From Alnus glutinosa (Eukaryota; Streptophyta; Magnoliopsida; Fagales; Betulaceae), in NCBI RefSeq assembly GCF_958979055.1, contig NC_084886.1:48377654-48441653 (forward strand): a stretch of DNA of 64,000 bases. The letters are read 5' to 3'. Shown one piece after another: positions 1 through 13,229 of this stretch. Made by a program: the position numbers and the translations under genes. The notes under the pieces were generated by a model, which was not told where the DNA came from, ran no database searches, and saw only the letters and a list, made by a program, of their open reading frames with translations. Positions within the stretch are counted from its first letter, which is position 1; every line of letters begins with the position of its first letter.

Positions 1-1570
1 ATTTTCCACACACACCACATAGCCACCAAGCCATTTCCTCTCTCTCTCTCTCTCTCTCTCTCAAGTGTAACTGCACTGCCTCACTCGCCCCTCGCCGTCA
101 CACTACCTCCCTCGCCCCTCGTCAGACTGTGCATCCCTCATCCTTTCTTTCTCGCCACTCTGTCAATGATTCTCTTCCTTCTTAGCCCATTCCAAAACCC
201 TACGTGGCTCTAAATAGCTACAACAACAACAACAGTGAGCACCCCTCACACCCTCGGCGCACGATAAGGAACCCCAAAAGTGCTTGGGTTTCATGGACAA
301 GGATCCACTCCGATTCATTTGAACTGGAGAGGATTTAAATGCGGGTTTCGTGGCGCCTCCACCCAAGCACTACCTCGCTTTCTCTTCAAGTACGTCTAGC
401 TCCGAAGAGAAAGAAGTGTTTCCGAGTGTTTTGTATTTTAAAATGTTGTTTTAATGTTTTTAGCTTGAAAATATAAAACAAAATACATGAGAATGAAATT
501 TTAACAAATAGAGTCTTAATGGAGTAATATAGGATTTCTCTTTACATGAAAAAAAAAAAAAAAAAAAAATGATTAAAGCATGATAGAAAAATCTTGTATT
601 TAGATATATGTGAAAATAAATAGGGATCAAGTATCACAAGCATTATTGAAAGATGTACATGTGAGGAGGCATATTCAGGAAAAGAGAAGACATTGACGTA
701 AAGGTTAAGAGAGTATACATGTGACAGCGAGTGGTAGAGTCACGAGGGTCCATAAATTTATCAAATGACGATTCACCACCCAATCCAATAAATAATCATT
801 CTTTCTCCCCATACACACACTCACTCTCCCACATCTCCCCGCTTTCTGTGGTTCTCCTACTCTGTTTATTTAATATTCATTACATTTAATTATCTTGTCG
901 ATCACTAAAATATACGTCATCAATTATTTTATAAAAAAAAAAAAATGTCATATAGGCCGGCACTTAAGAGTTTAAATTTTAATAGTTAATGTAATAAGTA
1001 ATATATGAATTGTCATATCGTTTTATAAGTGTGATAAGTATTACGCTGAAGTAATATATGGACGGTCGGACACAAAACAATCTTTTGTGAGAAATAGAAC
1101 GGGCTACAGAGATAAAATGGAGTCGAGCTATTGCACAGTTTAGATTATATTTTTATAAATTTAACGGTGTATATATTGTTAAATTTTAAATAATACGGCA
1201 CCATGTACAAGTTACATGTATAGGAACAAAATCTAAAACCCCCCAATATGTGAACAATGGCAAAAGGCCATTGGACCAGTGACCACCACTGTGAATAATG
1301 AGTAGTATATGAAATTGATTGCAAGAAAATAATGGCTGAAAATGACATTACTTTTCTCTAATTTCAAATTTGAATGAGATGGTTCCCAGAAAACCCATTT
1401 TAAAGTCACAAACACCAAGTGGGTCCTAATCCCTCACGCCTTTCCCCATCGTCAGATCATGAAATCAGACCTAGATCTTGAGAAATGCAGCAAATCCAAC
1501 GCCCGTAAGAGGAAGTCCACGGTTAGTACTGGGCCTTCTCATAAAGATCCCTTCACTATGCCGAGACAGA
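1..1570. other. Upstream DNA without a recognised gene
   Basis: No reading frame here resembles a known protein. The stretch holds a CT microsatellite (about 39-62), an A tract near 549-569, and AT-rich sequence. The short open frames are chance frames. The last part is probably the promoter of the FPP gene that follows on the + strand. Confidence 0.5.
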
Positions 1571-2988
1571 GAATATAAAAGCACTTTTTTGAAAAGCTGA
1601 GGAGACAGAGGGAGAAGACCCACAAAGAGAGACAGCTCCGTCTGCAACAAAGAAAATTGCACTAATTAATTGAAAAATTGTGCTACAACAAGCCTAATCC
1701 AAGGGCGGGAATAAGGGCAGCTCAGTTTTCAAAAATAAAAAAATCGATTTTAATGAGTTTTCAAAATAGAAAAGCTGAAAAAAAGTGGGCATTTTGAGGT
1801 CTCACTCAACAGTCACTCTTACCATCAATTCTTGAATATCACATTGACAGTCACATGCGGATCCCTCTTTTTTCATATTTGGAAAAGAAAGGAAAAAAAA
1901 GGTAAAAGTGAAAACCCAATTATCTGCTATCCTGCTACTCTGTTTTGTTTGTATATATCTGAAAGGAAAACCCACTGGCATTCTACAGGATTTTTGCAGA
2001 GTTATTTAATTGTTATTAAATACTACTATCCATGTTTCTGCAGTCTTAAATCTCAAGTCTGGACTGAACCCATCTTTTGGTTTCTTTCATTAATCATTGA
2101 TGACTGGGCTCCTGTCTAATCTCTAGGTTGTTTTGGTCTCCCAGTCAAAGGTATTTGATCTGGGTCTTGCTCCTAAAATTTTGTTATTTTTAAAAATATT
2201 TAAATATGATGTGTGTATCAAGAAAAATTACTGGTTTATTTATTGTGTCTCTGCTAAAGCTAGTAGGGTTTTGTGCTTTTTAGCTTTGATGGGTTACTCA
2301 TGTTTGGGATCTTTTTTATTGGAAATTTAGAAATTTTGTTGCTCAGTTCTGTGTTTTTCGTTTTATTACCAGCCACTGTTTCATTAGTTTTGAATTATCT
2401 TCTTCATGTTTTGGCAAATTTTATTAGTTTTAACAGCTGGGGGGTTCTCATTTTGTGATTCTAGTACTGGGTTTCTGGTGATTTCACAGCTTGAGGGTGT
2501 TTCAGGAGTCATTCAAGGTGTTAAACGTGAATAAAAGCTCGAAACTTTTTCATCTTCTAGATGTATGTCTTTTCTACCCTGTTCTCTTAAAGTACCAATT
2601 GGGTTTTTAAACTTAGAGAGAACCCATTTTGGTTATTGGGATGTCATATATTTTTGTTGTTGGGGTTGGATGGTCACTGGGGTGGATTTGAAGCAAAGCT
2701 GAAAGAATCATAAGCCAAGTCATCTTTTTTGTACAAATTGTTTTGAGTTTGTTGGAGGATGTGTGTTTCTGCTTTTCAAAGGCTTTATTCTGGTGGGAGT
2801 TTTGCTACTTAACAATAAAGGGCGGCGTCGCTATTTTATATCCATTTGACATGTTCTTTGTTTTCTCCTGCAATTTTTAGGAGAATCTGGCGATAGATTT
2901 TCAGTGACCTGTTGAAAAGTGGTGTAAATGCGGGTGCAGATGAACCCTTTGTAATGTGCTTGTTGACGTTACACTATTGGACCTCGCA
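1571..2988 (+). promoter_or_regulatory. Putative core promoter and 5' leader of the FPP gene
   Basis: A TATA-like run (ATATAAAAG, about 1573-1581) precedes a purine-rich leader. A plausible 5' UTR intron runs from GT at 2151 (context CAAAG/GTATTT) to AG at 2880 (context TTTTTAG/GAGAAT), leaving about 108 bases of leader before the ATG at 2989. This is inference from splice-site shape only; no transcript was available. Confidence 0.35.
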
Positions 2989-5900
2989 ATGGAAAAAAGG
3001 AAATTGTTTTGGAAGAGGAAATCTTCTGAAAAAAGCCCCGGCGAAACTGAGAGTTCAGGTTCGATGTCTTCGCATTCAGAGAGAAACTCTGATGATCAGG
3101 TATGCAGTTGAATCCTCACTACAACAAAATTTGTGTTACATTTGACTTCTAGGAAGCTTCAAAGTTGTTCTGGTAGCTTTTAACTGACTAACTGATAATG
3201 ATCACAGAAACCTCTGTATCTCTGCACTCCTCCTTTTATCTTCTTGTTAGAAGCTCGTTATTCTTTTCTCTAAACCACTTAAACACTTGTGCAATGTTTC
3301 TAGTTTCGTTGACATTTCAGAAGTTTGACATTCTGCTTTGATTTTTACCATTGCGAAAAATTTGGGCATCAACATTTTACCATGTGAACCTGCTCTACAG
3401 ATAATTTTTGAGAATTTTTTTTTTAAAAAAAAAACTCAACATGGTTCTTTGCTGACTTTCTAACTGTCCAATTGAGTGTCTTCCGATCTGAAAAGGAAAT
3501 ATGAATATCTTGCAGTTATACGCTTGTTGATTGCTTGTCCATCCTCTTCGAAGTCCCCCTCCCATTTCTTGCAGCATAACTAAATTTCCTCTAAACACAT
3601 GCGCAATGTTTTCCACTATATAGCTTTGCAACAAAAATTGTGAATCCATAACCGTGCGCAATGTTTAATTGCATTTGGGAGTATCTTGTATAATACCTAG
3701 TCTGCCTCCTAGGCGGCATTACCTCTTGTTGATTTTTCGTATGTTGAGTAACCCTGGCAGAGCAATAAGAAAGGTTGGTTTCACAGAGCTCTAGAGATGA
3801 TAGTTACTCATCAGTCGTTGAATATCAGGACCACTATTCATCATGTTAAGCAATTAATATAATTCATGTTGGGAGTTGCAAAAGGGTAATTCAAAAGCCT
3901 AAGTGTTACCTAAGGCAGATCGAACAACTAAGCTTTGATTGGCAGGAGTTTGAGGCACTATTAGCGGGGCATGTGGTTCAAGCATGTTCTGTGATGAAAT
4001 TATGAAAAGTTTATGATGTTAAACAGATCCTAGCAGGATTCCAGAGAAAAAGAAAAAGAAAAAAAGAGGCATATAATAGGAGTGCTCAAAGACAGTAAGC
4101 ATATCCAAATAAGCAAGAGATGTAGTCAACTAAGCCTTGTACGCTCAAATGTCCAAAATTGAAAAAGTGAAGTTAATCCTAAATGCATCCTTGGCATTGT
4201 CTGCCCTCTACTTTACAACCTTCTTTTTGGTAGGGTCCTCATTTACGTTGCTAATTCTAGACACCAGGGTTATGGTTTACTTCATTTTTATTTTTATTTT
4301 ATTGTCTTCCCTTTCCTCCAACATAGAATTGAATTGTGGGTGAGTTTGTTATTCCATGAAATCAAAACATTGTTTTATCCAATGTCACATTGTTGAACCA
4401 GGAGACACTCAAGTCATCTCCCAATGATAAAACTCAATCACCTGAAGTCACATCAAAAGCTGTGGCAAGTGCCGAAGATGTTGATGATGGTTCATCAAAG
4501 AAAGATGTTAATGATAGTGTGAAAAGCCTGATGGAGAAGTTATCCGCTGCTCTTGTGAATGTTAGTGCCAAAGATGACTTGGTGAGGCAGCATGCCAAAG
4601 TTGCAGAAGAAGCTGTTGCAGGTAGTACTCAAATACATGATGCATGGGAATATCTCTGCCATTTCTTATCCTCACAACAACCAACCATGTTTGGTTACAG
4701 CACTTAGTTGCAATGGATTTGTGCCCCTAATGTTTCAAACCTAGGAGCTTGCATGAATTCGAAGTCTGTATAAAAGATATTTTTTCAAATCTCTACCAAA
4801 TATAGTAATGATTGCTGTACACTTTGCATCTTTAATAATATTTCTTTCACTACAATATAATTCTAGGCTGGGAGAAGGCTGAAAATGAAGTGGTTGTTCT
4901 AAAGCAACAACTTGAGTCTGCAGTTCAGCAAAACTCAGTGCTTGAAGATCGGGTAAGCCATCTTGATGGGGCTATCAAAGAGCTTGTTCGGCAGCTAAGA
5001 CAATCAAGAGAGGAGCAGGAACAAAAGATCCATGAAGCTGTGGTGAAGAAAACCCATGAGTGGGAAACCACCAGACTCAAACTTGAGAACCAGCTTCTTG
5101 ATCTCCAGAGCAAAGCAGAAGCTGCTGAATCTGATTCTCCTGCCAACGTTGATGCCGAAAATTGCCGTATAATTGAATATTTGGAGAAAGAGAACTCAGC
5201 TCTCAAACTTGAGCTCCAATCTCAATCTGAAGAGTTGGAAATCAGGACGATTGAGAGAGACTTGAGTACCCAATCAGCTGAGATGGCCAGCAAGCAACAT
5301 TTGGAGAGCATAAAGAAGGTGGTCAAGCTTGAGGCTGAGTGCCGGAGGCTAAAATCCATGGCTCTCAAATCATCCCCGGTTAATGATCATAAATCTGCTA
5401 CTGCCTCCTCAATTTGTGTTGAATCTCTCACAGATAGTCAATCAGAGAGTGAGGAGAGGCTTAGCTTGGGGGAGGTCAATACCCACAAGATGAGTAGCTC
5501 AGAGCCAAACAAGTGTGAGTCCAGTTGCTCAGACTCATGGGCGTCTGCCTTAATTGCGGAACTTGATCAATTCAAAAATGAAAAGGCTGTTAAAAGAAAT
5601 CTCCAAGCCTCTTCTGCGCAAATCGATCTTATGGATGATTTTCTTGAAATGGAACGACTTGCTGCACTGGCTGAAACCAAGAATGGAAGCCATTGCCTTG
5701 CATCAGAGGTTTCCAATCAAACCATTAATGGAGAAAGTTCCCTGAGAACTGAGGTTGGCACCATGAGTCGTCGGATAGCTGAATTAGAAGAGACATTAGA
5801 AAAGATGGAAGCACAGAAAACTGAACTGGAGATTGCTCTAATTACTAGTCAAGACTGTATTGAGACATCTCAACTTCAGCTGAAGGAGGCAGAAGTGAAG

Positions 5901-6683
5901 TTGGAGGAGTTGCAAAGAGAGCTAAATACTGCAAAAGAAAAAAAGCAAGTTGTTGAGTCTAGACTCTCTAGCATGGAAGCAGAAGCCAGGACCATGTCTG
6001 CCAAAGTTGAATGTTTAGAAGTGGAGGTTCAAAAAGAGAAGGTTTTGTCAGCAGAAATTGCAGGCAAGTGTCGGGAATTAGAGGATGAGCTATCAAGGAA
6101 GAGGCAGGAAATCGAACTTCAGAAAACTGCAAGCTCGAACGGTGAAATGAAGATAAAGCAGGTCAGTCATCACTATTGCTATCTACAATACATTGCATAT
6201 TTTTACTTTATCATTTGTTTGCTGGAGGCATTAGAGACAAATGTTATGTTTCCTACATATAACAATCAGAAGATTTTGTGATATCAGGAGGATCTAGCTG
6301 TAGCTGCTGGAAAACTTGCAGAGTGCCAGAAAACAATAGCGTCTCTTGGGAATCAACTGAAATCTCTAGCAACACTGGAAGACTTCTTGATTGACACTGC
6401 CAACCTACCTGAGTTTTCTGCAGGCGCGTCACTGAGTCCCAAAGCTGATGGAGAACTGTGGAAGTTGCATTCTAATGAAACATTTTCACCCAAAAGAGTT
6501 TCCGCCTCTTCAAGAATCGCTGATGAAAGTTCTGGTCCTTTAACAAAGAAAATTGAAGAGAACTCACCCCCATCTTCATCTTCATCTGCTGCATTGTCAA
6601 ATCATGTCAGTTCGGAGAAGAATCGAAATGGGTTCGCAAAATTTTTCTCTCGTACCAAGAGTGGGATACGACTAGAAATTTAG
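2989..6683 (+). CDS. Filament-like plant protein (FPP, DUF869 coiled-coil protein)
   Basis: Exons 2989-3099, 4402-4621, 4867-6161 and 6288-6683 join in frame to 673 residues, close to the roughly 615-630 residues I recall for Arabidopsis FPP2/FPP3. The start [19 protein letters not shown] is the conserved basic FPP N-terminus. Exon 2 carries the block around [19 protein letters not shown], and exon 3 is almost all heptad-like coiled coil rich in E, K, L and Q. The C-terminus ends in a basic segment ([17 protein letters not shown]) typical of the family. Such proteins form long rods; FPP members bind the nuclear-envelope protein MAF1 and some act in microtubule and cell-wall patterning. Which role applies here cannot be read from sequence. 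All introns are GT-AG. Synteny suggests orthology to At1g21810. Confidence 0.93.
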
Positions 6684-7062
6684 TGAGGATATACAAAACA
6701 AGATGTAATTGGTCTCTCAGTTGTAGAAATTTGAGAGTTTAGGATTCTTTTCCATTTGAAAGCTGCTGATTACATGCTGTTTAATCTGCGGCAAAAGAGT
6801 ATTTGATTTTGTTTCACATGAACAGGGGTCTATGAAATCTGAAATTTCAAGCAATTCTTCTGGTTATGTTCAACTGCATTGTGCTTCCAAAATGTTTTTG
6901 GTTATTTAATCTCAGCGAGTATTCTTGCCTGGCATATCTACTTCATCAATCTTGTTGCTCGATCAACTGAAGTTGTAGGAAGATACAAAAAAGTAAGAAA
7001 AAATTATCTCGCTAATTGCTAGCATATAGAAACATCGACGTAAGAGGGAAAAATATTCATTT
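6684..7062. other. 3' region of the FPP gene
   Basis: AT-rich sequence after the FPP stop, presumably the 3' UTR and spacer. I see no further gene before the tRNA-Met. Confidence 0.5.
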
Positions 7063-7146
7063 GGGGTGAGAGAGGCTCGAACTCTCGACCTCAGGATAAC
7101 TCAGAAGCTATGAGACCTACGCGCTAGCCAACTGCGCCACCACCCC
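7063..7146 (-). tRNA. tRNA-Met(CAT), elongator type, with intron
   Basis: On the minus strand the sequence starts GGGGTGGTGGCGCAGTTGGC and ends CTCTCACCCC, forming the acceptor stem. The anticodon CAT lies at 7110-7112 (read on -). An 11-base insertion just after the anticodon loop position (GCTTCTGAGTT) is the intron. Removing it gives a 73-base mature tRNA with the loop CTCATAA. Plant elongator tRNA-Met genes characteristically carry such an intron. The T-loop GTTCGAGCC supplies the internal B box. Confidence 0.95.
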
Positions 7147-7339
7147 GTAGTGGTCAATGATTCACAAAATGCAAATTTGAAGGATCCGGAAAAATTATGC
7201 TCTAGGGATTATAATTATTATTATTTTTATAAGTAAAGCTCCACATTTATTTGATTTTTTTTTTACAAATAAGCAAATTTATTTTATAGAAAATACATTT
7301 TCAAACAAGAAACACAACACACTCTCAAATATACTAACA

Positions 7340-7375
<36 letters not shown>

Positions 7376-7560
7376 AGAAGGCCCTTTTTTTTTTTAGTCT
7401 TTCCCTTTCACCTTTTTATAGTCGTACATTTCACAATGATCTATTCTAATTCATAATTTGTAAGCCCAAAAAGAAATCTACAATGTGTTTCAAGAGGAAA
7501 ATTCTAGTGATACTTAAAAACCAGTATTTTATTTCAACTATGAAATCCAAGAAACAAAAA
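7147..7560. other. Spacer between two tRNA genes, with an AT microsatellite
   Basis: AT-rich, no gene seen. A TA dinucleotide run lies at about 7342-7372. Confidence 0.5.
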
Positions 7561-7632
7561 GGTTCCATGGTGTAGTGGTTAGCACTCTGGACTTTGAATC
7601 CAGCGACCTGGGTTCGACTCCCGGTGGGACCT
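7561..7632 (+). tRNA. tRNA-Gln(TTG)
   Basis: A 72-base cloverleaf: acceptor GGTTCCA pairs with TGGGACC, the D-arm contains GTAGTGGTTAGC (A box), the anticodon stem-loop CTGGACTTTGAATCCAG gives anticodon TTG, and the T-arm has GGTTCGACTCC (B box). No intron. A TTTT run directly after it is the expected RNA polymerase III terminator. It lies about 415 bases from the tRNA-Met on the opposite strand. Confidence 0.96.
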
Positions 7633-8080
7633 TTTACGTCTCGTTTTATTCTTTTTTCCTTGGCCTAGTTTTTCATTCGATATTTGAACAAATCTAGAGG
7701 CCAACCGGGGGTGTCATTTGTTTTTGGTTCTATCCCTTTAATCAGATTAAGAAGCAGTGGATCATTTGTTAATACCTTTAACCAGGTTCGTTTGGCAACC
7801 GTGATTTCAAAAACAAATATAATTAATTCTATTTTTGTTTTTGCTTTTTTAAAAAACAAATCATATTTTATTTAATTTTATCTCACAAAGTCACACTTCG
7901 AAATTCGTGCACCAAATAAAAATTAAATTCTGATTTCAAAGATTTATTTATTTTTTCTCATCTCTCTAAGAAAATATACATCGCTAATTTCTTTCTCAAT
8001 GAATTTCATTCTTTGCTGACAACTTCCTATGCAAAATGAATATAACAAATGATAGAAGATAAGATACAGTATAACCCTTT
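7633..8080. other. Spacer between tRNA-Gln and the 3' end of the TLC gene
   Basis: AT-rich, no gene recognised; it probably includes the 3' UTR of the minus-strand TLC gene. Confidence 0.45.
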
Positions 8081-11000
8081 TTACCCTTCCTTCTGTGATT
8101 CATGATGGCGACGACCATTTTCTCTCCTAAAAGCATTGAAAAGATCAATGCCAAGAAAAATATTAAGCAAGTTCATTCCGGCCATCCCAAATAAGGCGAG
8201 CGGCAGCTCGACGCCCTGTCCGAACTTATGAGCATCTCTGATGAGCTTGGCGGTGATTAGAACATGGGATACAACCCTTGCTAAAATGAAAGTGACCCAA
8301 TTAAGCACCCATTCTATCTTTACAATTTTTCTCTTGGCATCACGAATCCCAGCCATTCGTCTTACTTTCCTCACATGAAGAAATATAGAATGCAGCTGCA
8401 TCATCAGAATAGATTTCACCTTCAGTTATATCAATGATTCATATAGGCTAGGGTTAATATTGAATTGCCCAACACCTTGTAGATAACAACATTTTCATGC
8501 AGAAATATAGAATCCAGCTGCATCATCAGAATAGATTTCACCTTCAGTTATATCAATGATTCATATAGGCTAGGGTTAATATTAAATTGCCCAACACCTT
8601 GTAGATAATAACATTTTGAAGCCTTTTCCTTGAAAAAAAAAAAATAATCAAAGAAATTGGGATACCATTTCTCCTGACTTGCTTGCAGAGCAAAAAAGAT
8701 TAAGAATTTAAAGGAATGAAAGGATAAGCAGGATACGGATTGCTCATTTTCCTCCTCATATCATGCAAGGGCAGCAAAACAGATATCATAGTGAGCATAC
8801 CTCATCCAACAGCATGACAGATTTTAATTCCACTGAAACAACTGGAGCCAGTATCTTTCAAATTTCAACAGTTTCTTCAGTGTACAGGTCAAGCATTTTA
8901 TTAAATTGATATACCAAGATTTATTTCTATTCCAAACAAGTGCAACCTTCACCAACATACATAGAGAAAAGAAATTCATTGTAACTACAAAACTTTAGGA
9001 CTGTTCCTCTAATCCCATGAAAGGACATCTGAGGTTTCGGACTTCAAGGTGTATTTCACATCCTTCAAGAAAATTTCTCCTTCTGAAACCTCAAGATTCA
9101 AACCCTCTAGGTTTTATGTTCTCATGATGTCAATATATAGTATATGTGTGTGTGAACGCAAAGTACACAGACTTTACCTAAAGGCTTGGTTATCTAAAAA
9201 ATTTGCATGTTATACAGATCACAAACAATACAGAACATACAATAGATTCACAACACAATAAAAATTTTGAAGTATTAGGGTTCTTCAAGTTGTTTAAGCA
9301 AACACTTCATCCTATGAGATCTGAATCTCACCTTGGGTACAATGTAAACTTCTAGAGGTTATAATCCACTAGCTATGCCTCAGTCAATTCAACATTTATA
9401 TTACCACCATACCAAGTCAAACGAGAAACTGGAAATACTTGAACAAAAAGGATGGAGATGAGAGAAAAAAGGAAGGAAAAACAATTACATAGAGGCAGGA
9501 AAGAACTTTTGAGAAGATAAAGAAACATACCTCACAAACGAGAGTGAGAATAAGGTAGTTGATGGTGACATTTCGATATAAAGCAAGAGTAAAGCAAATT
9601 AGGAGTATTAGATGATGGACTAAGATGGCAGGGATCCAACCACTGTATAACCGGTAATGCAGCATATCCAACTGATCATATGCAAAGTAACCACATGAGA
9701 AACACAAAGCAGGATATGCCCATGGCCAAGTACCCCCAAACAGCTGTGAGTGCTCAAACATTCCATTTGGTCCAACTTTTAACCACTGATTAACCAAAAT
9801 GAATATCACTGCAGAGGAGATAAACAACACTTTGAAATTACTAACAATACCAAGACCAGAAAACTCAAATTCAGAATGAGTGAAAATGTCTAAGACAACA
9901 TGATTTGCAGTAGAATATATCAGTTATCTGAAATTATAAGAGCAAAAAACCAAAAGATGCATTTCAGAAACAGTCAAGAGAACCCACAAATCAAGACAAA
10001 GGAAACTTAGGAAATAAATAAAATTATTATTCGTTACTTCTCTTATCCAGCCTCTGCTGAAGAAAACCTTCGACCCGAACATCAGGAGGTGGAATTTTTA
10101 TTTATAGGATACCTAATTTTAAGTCTAACAGCCTACAAATAGCAGCCAAAGTACAAATCAAAAACAAGCTTTGAAAAGTGTACATATACTAGTGTGAGGG
10201 GTAAAGAGAAACTCCCTCCAGCCTAAATTGTTTGTCTAGGTTAGAAAATCCATCTTTTTGAGGGGACATCCTTTGATGTTATTGTCTTTGAAATAAAGAG
10301 TGATCAAAATTACCTTCTTAATTTACACCTAAATAAAGCAAATGAAAAAATATGTCCATTATTTTTAAAGTGTGACAATAATTTGGAGTCCCAAAATGAA
10401 AGTGAACAAACTATACGGGAATGAAGGAGTATATAGTAAGAGAGTATCTCTTGCATACGTATATGATATTACAGCTACCAATTACTTCTTACCACTGTTG
10501 CAATTGGGCCATTATTTTAGACGAAATTGTGAATTAAAATTCTAGACATGTCAATCACATTCATCACTTAGTTTACTTATTGATCTCTGGATCAGTTTTC
10601 TATTTTTATCTCAAGACCAGTAAGTTTATTTAGAAGGCAAGACCACCTCCCGACCCCAGAAGAGTCCCAAAAATCAGTTTTTGATAAAATATATATTACA
10701 GAAAAGTGTTCAAACAAACTCCCATTTATTGATTTCCTCGATAACAAGACACTATCTTCATGGCCATTGAAACTTAAAGTACACCAACTTCACCACTTTA
10801 CATGTTTAAAGCACCCCCATCATCTGAACCTTGATGAAGCTCAATTGCAACATATTAAGCTCCACATAGCATGCTCTGGCAGCTTCACAATTAATACAGA
10901 AAAGACTTATCAGGATCCTACTTGGCCATGGTGATATAAAAGTATATGTGAGATTCTTTTTTCCCTTAATGTTCTTACAGACACATTCCATGATACTGAT

Positions 11001-12983
11001 GCAGTCATCAGTCAATCCATTCTTTGCATCATCACAATCTCCTACTGATTGCTTGAAGATGTGTGCCTTAGACTTGCTGTGACTTGCCCTTCCATTTTTC
11101 ATGCAAACACAAAGTTAATCACCATTCAACCAGAATAAGGCCAAATGTTTTTTTTTTTAGCAAAAGATAATTTCATTTAGATAACAGAAGGCACAAATAA
11201 GAAAAGGTTAGAAAGCCCCTTAAAGAGGGGAAGGGCGTATGAGAGAGGAAAAATATTCACTAAAAAAAGAAAAAAGTAACCCCCACTCCACCACTATCTG
11301 CCCCCCAAAATGCTCCGGTCTCACAATGACAATCAATAAGACATACCAAGTAGTCACTTCGTAAAAATAAAAATTGAAAATTCTTCAAGGGACAACCGAC
11401 AAGACTCCCTCGTAACTAAGAAATCACATTAATCATCGGCTGACATAGTGGCCCCACATAAAGTTATTATATGTTAAAGGAAGTTAAGATTTAAAATCTC
11501 AGCATAAGATTGGCCTGCCTCCAAGGCCTGGATAAAACCAATGCAGCCAAATAAATGAAAGAATCAAAGTCACCCTCAACCAACAAGTGAAAGAAACCAA
11601 GGTGCACACCCTCCCTTAATATTCCTAGAAAGCCAACAATTCCACCTTAGTATAATCAACTAGTCCTTCTAGCTTGGAGGAGCAGAAAAGAGGCGTTGAG
11701 ATCCTCACTCTTAGAACGCATAACAAGGGCTTTTAGTTGTTTGCGCATATACTTTCCTCACCATTTATAGAAAATATTCTGTTACTTGGACACCTAATGC
11801 ATAAGATAAAAGGAACGAGTCGAAGAATCAATGAGGAATCCATAACAAAAAATCATGAATATCAAAAAGGTTGATATAACAACATTGAACACGATGCTGC
11901 ATTAATTGGTTATTGCCAATATGGGATTTATATCAGACGCATTTTCCAAAGCATGCGACCAACAAGCCTGCCAACAAAGGAAGGGGCATAGACTGATAAT
12001 TCGAAACAATTTTCAAAGGATGCTATCTGGATTCCTACCCGACATGCATAATTATAGAAAAGAGAACTACCCATGTCAAAAAAACATTCGTGACACAAGG
12101 ACCAAGTCCGCAGAATAATGTGGTGCTTGCCTCTGAATTTGAAGCGCACAGGCCCATACGGTCACACTTGACCGTATGGTGTGACCAGACAATGATGATT
12201 TAAGATTTAGAACTAAACAATCTGAACACATTTAACAGATTATACATCCCACAGACTTTCGTTTCCCATTCATACCCTACAAGCTCAACACAATTTACCA
12301 ATGCTTTTCAGGCAAACTCTTAAACAGAACACAGAACATACCATGAAGCCAAGTTACCACCACAAGAAAATTATAAATGCAAACTGTTAAAATATTCATT
12401 AAATCATTAAATCAATCATTTCTTAGTATATTATGCTTTTAAGATTAGTGATAATTTAATATATTATAAAGTAAAGGTCTCCATCATTCACAAATATTTG
12501 TGTTGAGGATATTAGAATAATCATTAAATAATTACATCAGCCATTTCTTATTCGCTTAACCTTTTAAAGTAAGCGTTATTTAACACAAACCCCTTTTTAG
12601 CACACAAAAACATCAGGAGCAGAAATAACAATAACTCATCACTGGAATTGATAATTCCAAGAAAAAACCCAACTCAGGATATGGAACAAAACCCATAATA
12701 GGAAACAAAGAAAAAGTGAATGTTTGGAAATGAACGAACCAGAGACGGAGGTGATGGAGGAGTGGAGGAGAGAGACGGAGGTGTTGACGAAGAGAGGGTC
12801 CCGAGAGAGGCAAAAGCGGATGACCCAGTTGGCCGTTTGGAAAAAGCAACAGCCAGCGATGACACACAGCAGCTCCTTGCGGTTGTTGAAAACTATTTCG
12901 AAGCAAACCGACACGAACCAAAGCACCAGGGTAGCCAAGAAGAAGGTCCCAGCCTTGTTCTCATTTTGCACTGTTCGAGCCAT
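8081..12983 (-). CDS. TLC-domain (TRAM/LAG1/CLN8) multispanning membrane protein
   Basis: Exons on the minus strand are 12983-12740, 9808-9531 and 8395-8081; they join in frame to 278 residues. The start is the ATG at 12983 (MARTVQNENKAG); the in-frame codon before it is GTG. Several hydrophobic helices alternate with conserved TLC blocks: the segment DPLFVNTSVSLLHSSITSVS, then PWAYPALCFSCGYFAYDQLDML with the HH pair in ILVHHLIL, and a C-terminal FLHVRKVRRMAGIRDA block. TLC proteins act in ER or plasma membranes on ceramide or other lipids; this plant subgroup (like At1g21790) has no assigned reaction. The first intron is 2.9 kb. The third-exon acceptor lies in one copy of a 122 bp tandem duplication, so a second acceptor-like site exists upstream. 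Confidence 0.9.
8381..8624. repeat. Tandem duplication, two copies of 122 bp, spanning a 3' splice site
   Basis: The block starting AAATATAGAATGCAGCTGCA at 8381 recurs at 8503 with a few changes (for example AATCCAGCTG instead of AATGCAGCTG). It contains the start of TLC exon 3 and its acceptor, so intron 2 now carries a second acceptor-like copy. Confidence 0.9.
9809..12739 (-). other. First intron of the TLC gene (2.9 kb)
   Basis: Bounded by GT at 12739-12738 and AG at 9810-9809 on the minus strand. Apart from AT-rich sequence it holds a T tract at 11151 followed by about 750 bases of moderately complex sequence that could be an old retroelement remnant. A perfect 11 bp palindrome with a 4-base loop lies at 12154-12179. 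No convincing gene is seen inside. Confidence 0.55.
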
Positions 12984-13229
12984 CACTCACTCTTATCTCT
13001 CGCTCTCTCCGACCACGCTGTAGTGCAAAGGCAGCCGGTCACTGATTTTCTTGGGGATTCAAATATTCAGTTCGTCACCGACCGAAATGGACTGCTTCCA
13101 GTACCCGCAAACATGTAGTGGGTTGTCTACGAGACCCGTCCCGCACCGAATATTGGATGCCGACCCAGCTCTTGTAGACTCCGCAGGGACACGGAAATTT
13201 TAGCTCAAAAACATTTGGAAGAAATAACT

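Noticed and set aside
4925-5206. Minus-strand open frame of 93 codons
   Set aside because: Lies wholly inside FPP exon 3 and is the antisense shadow of a coiled-coil coding region.
12720-13118. Plus-strand open frames opposite the TLC first exon
   Set aside because: They are antisense shadows of exon 1 and its leader, with no family similarity.
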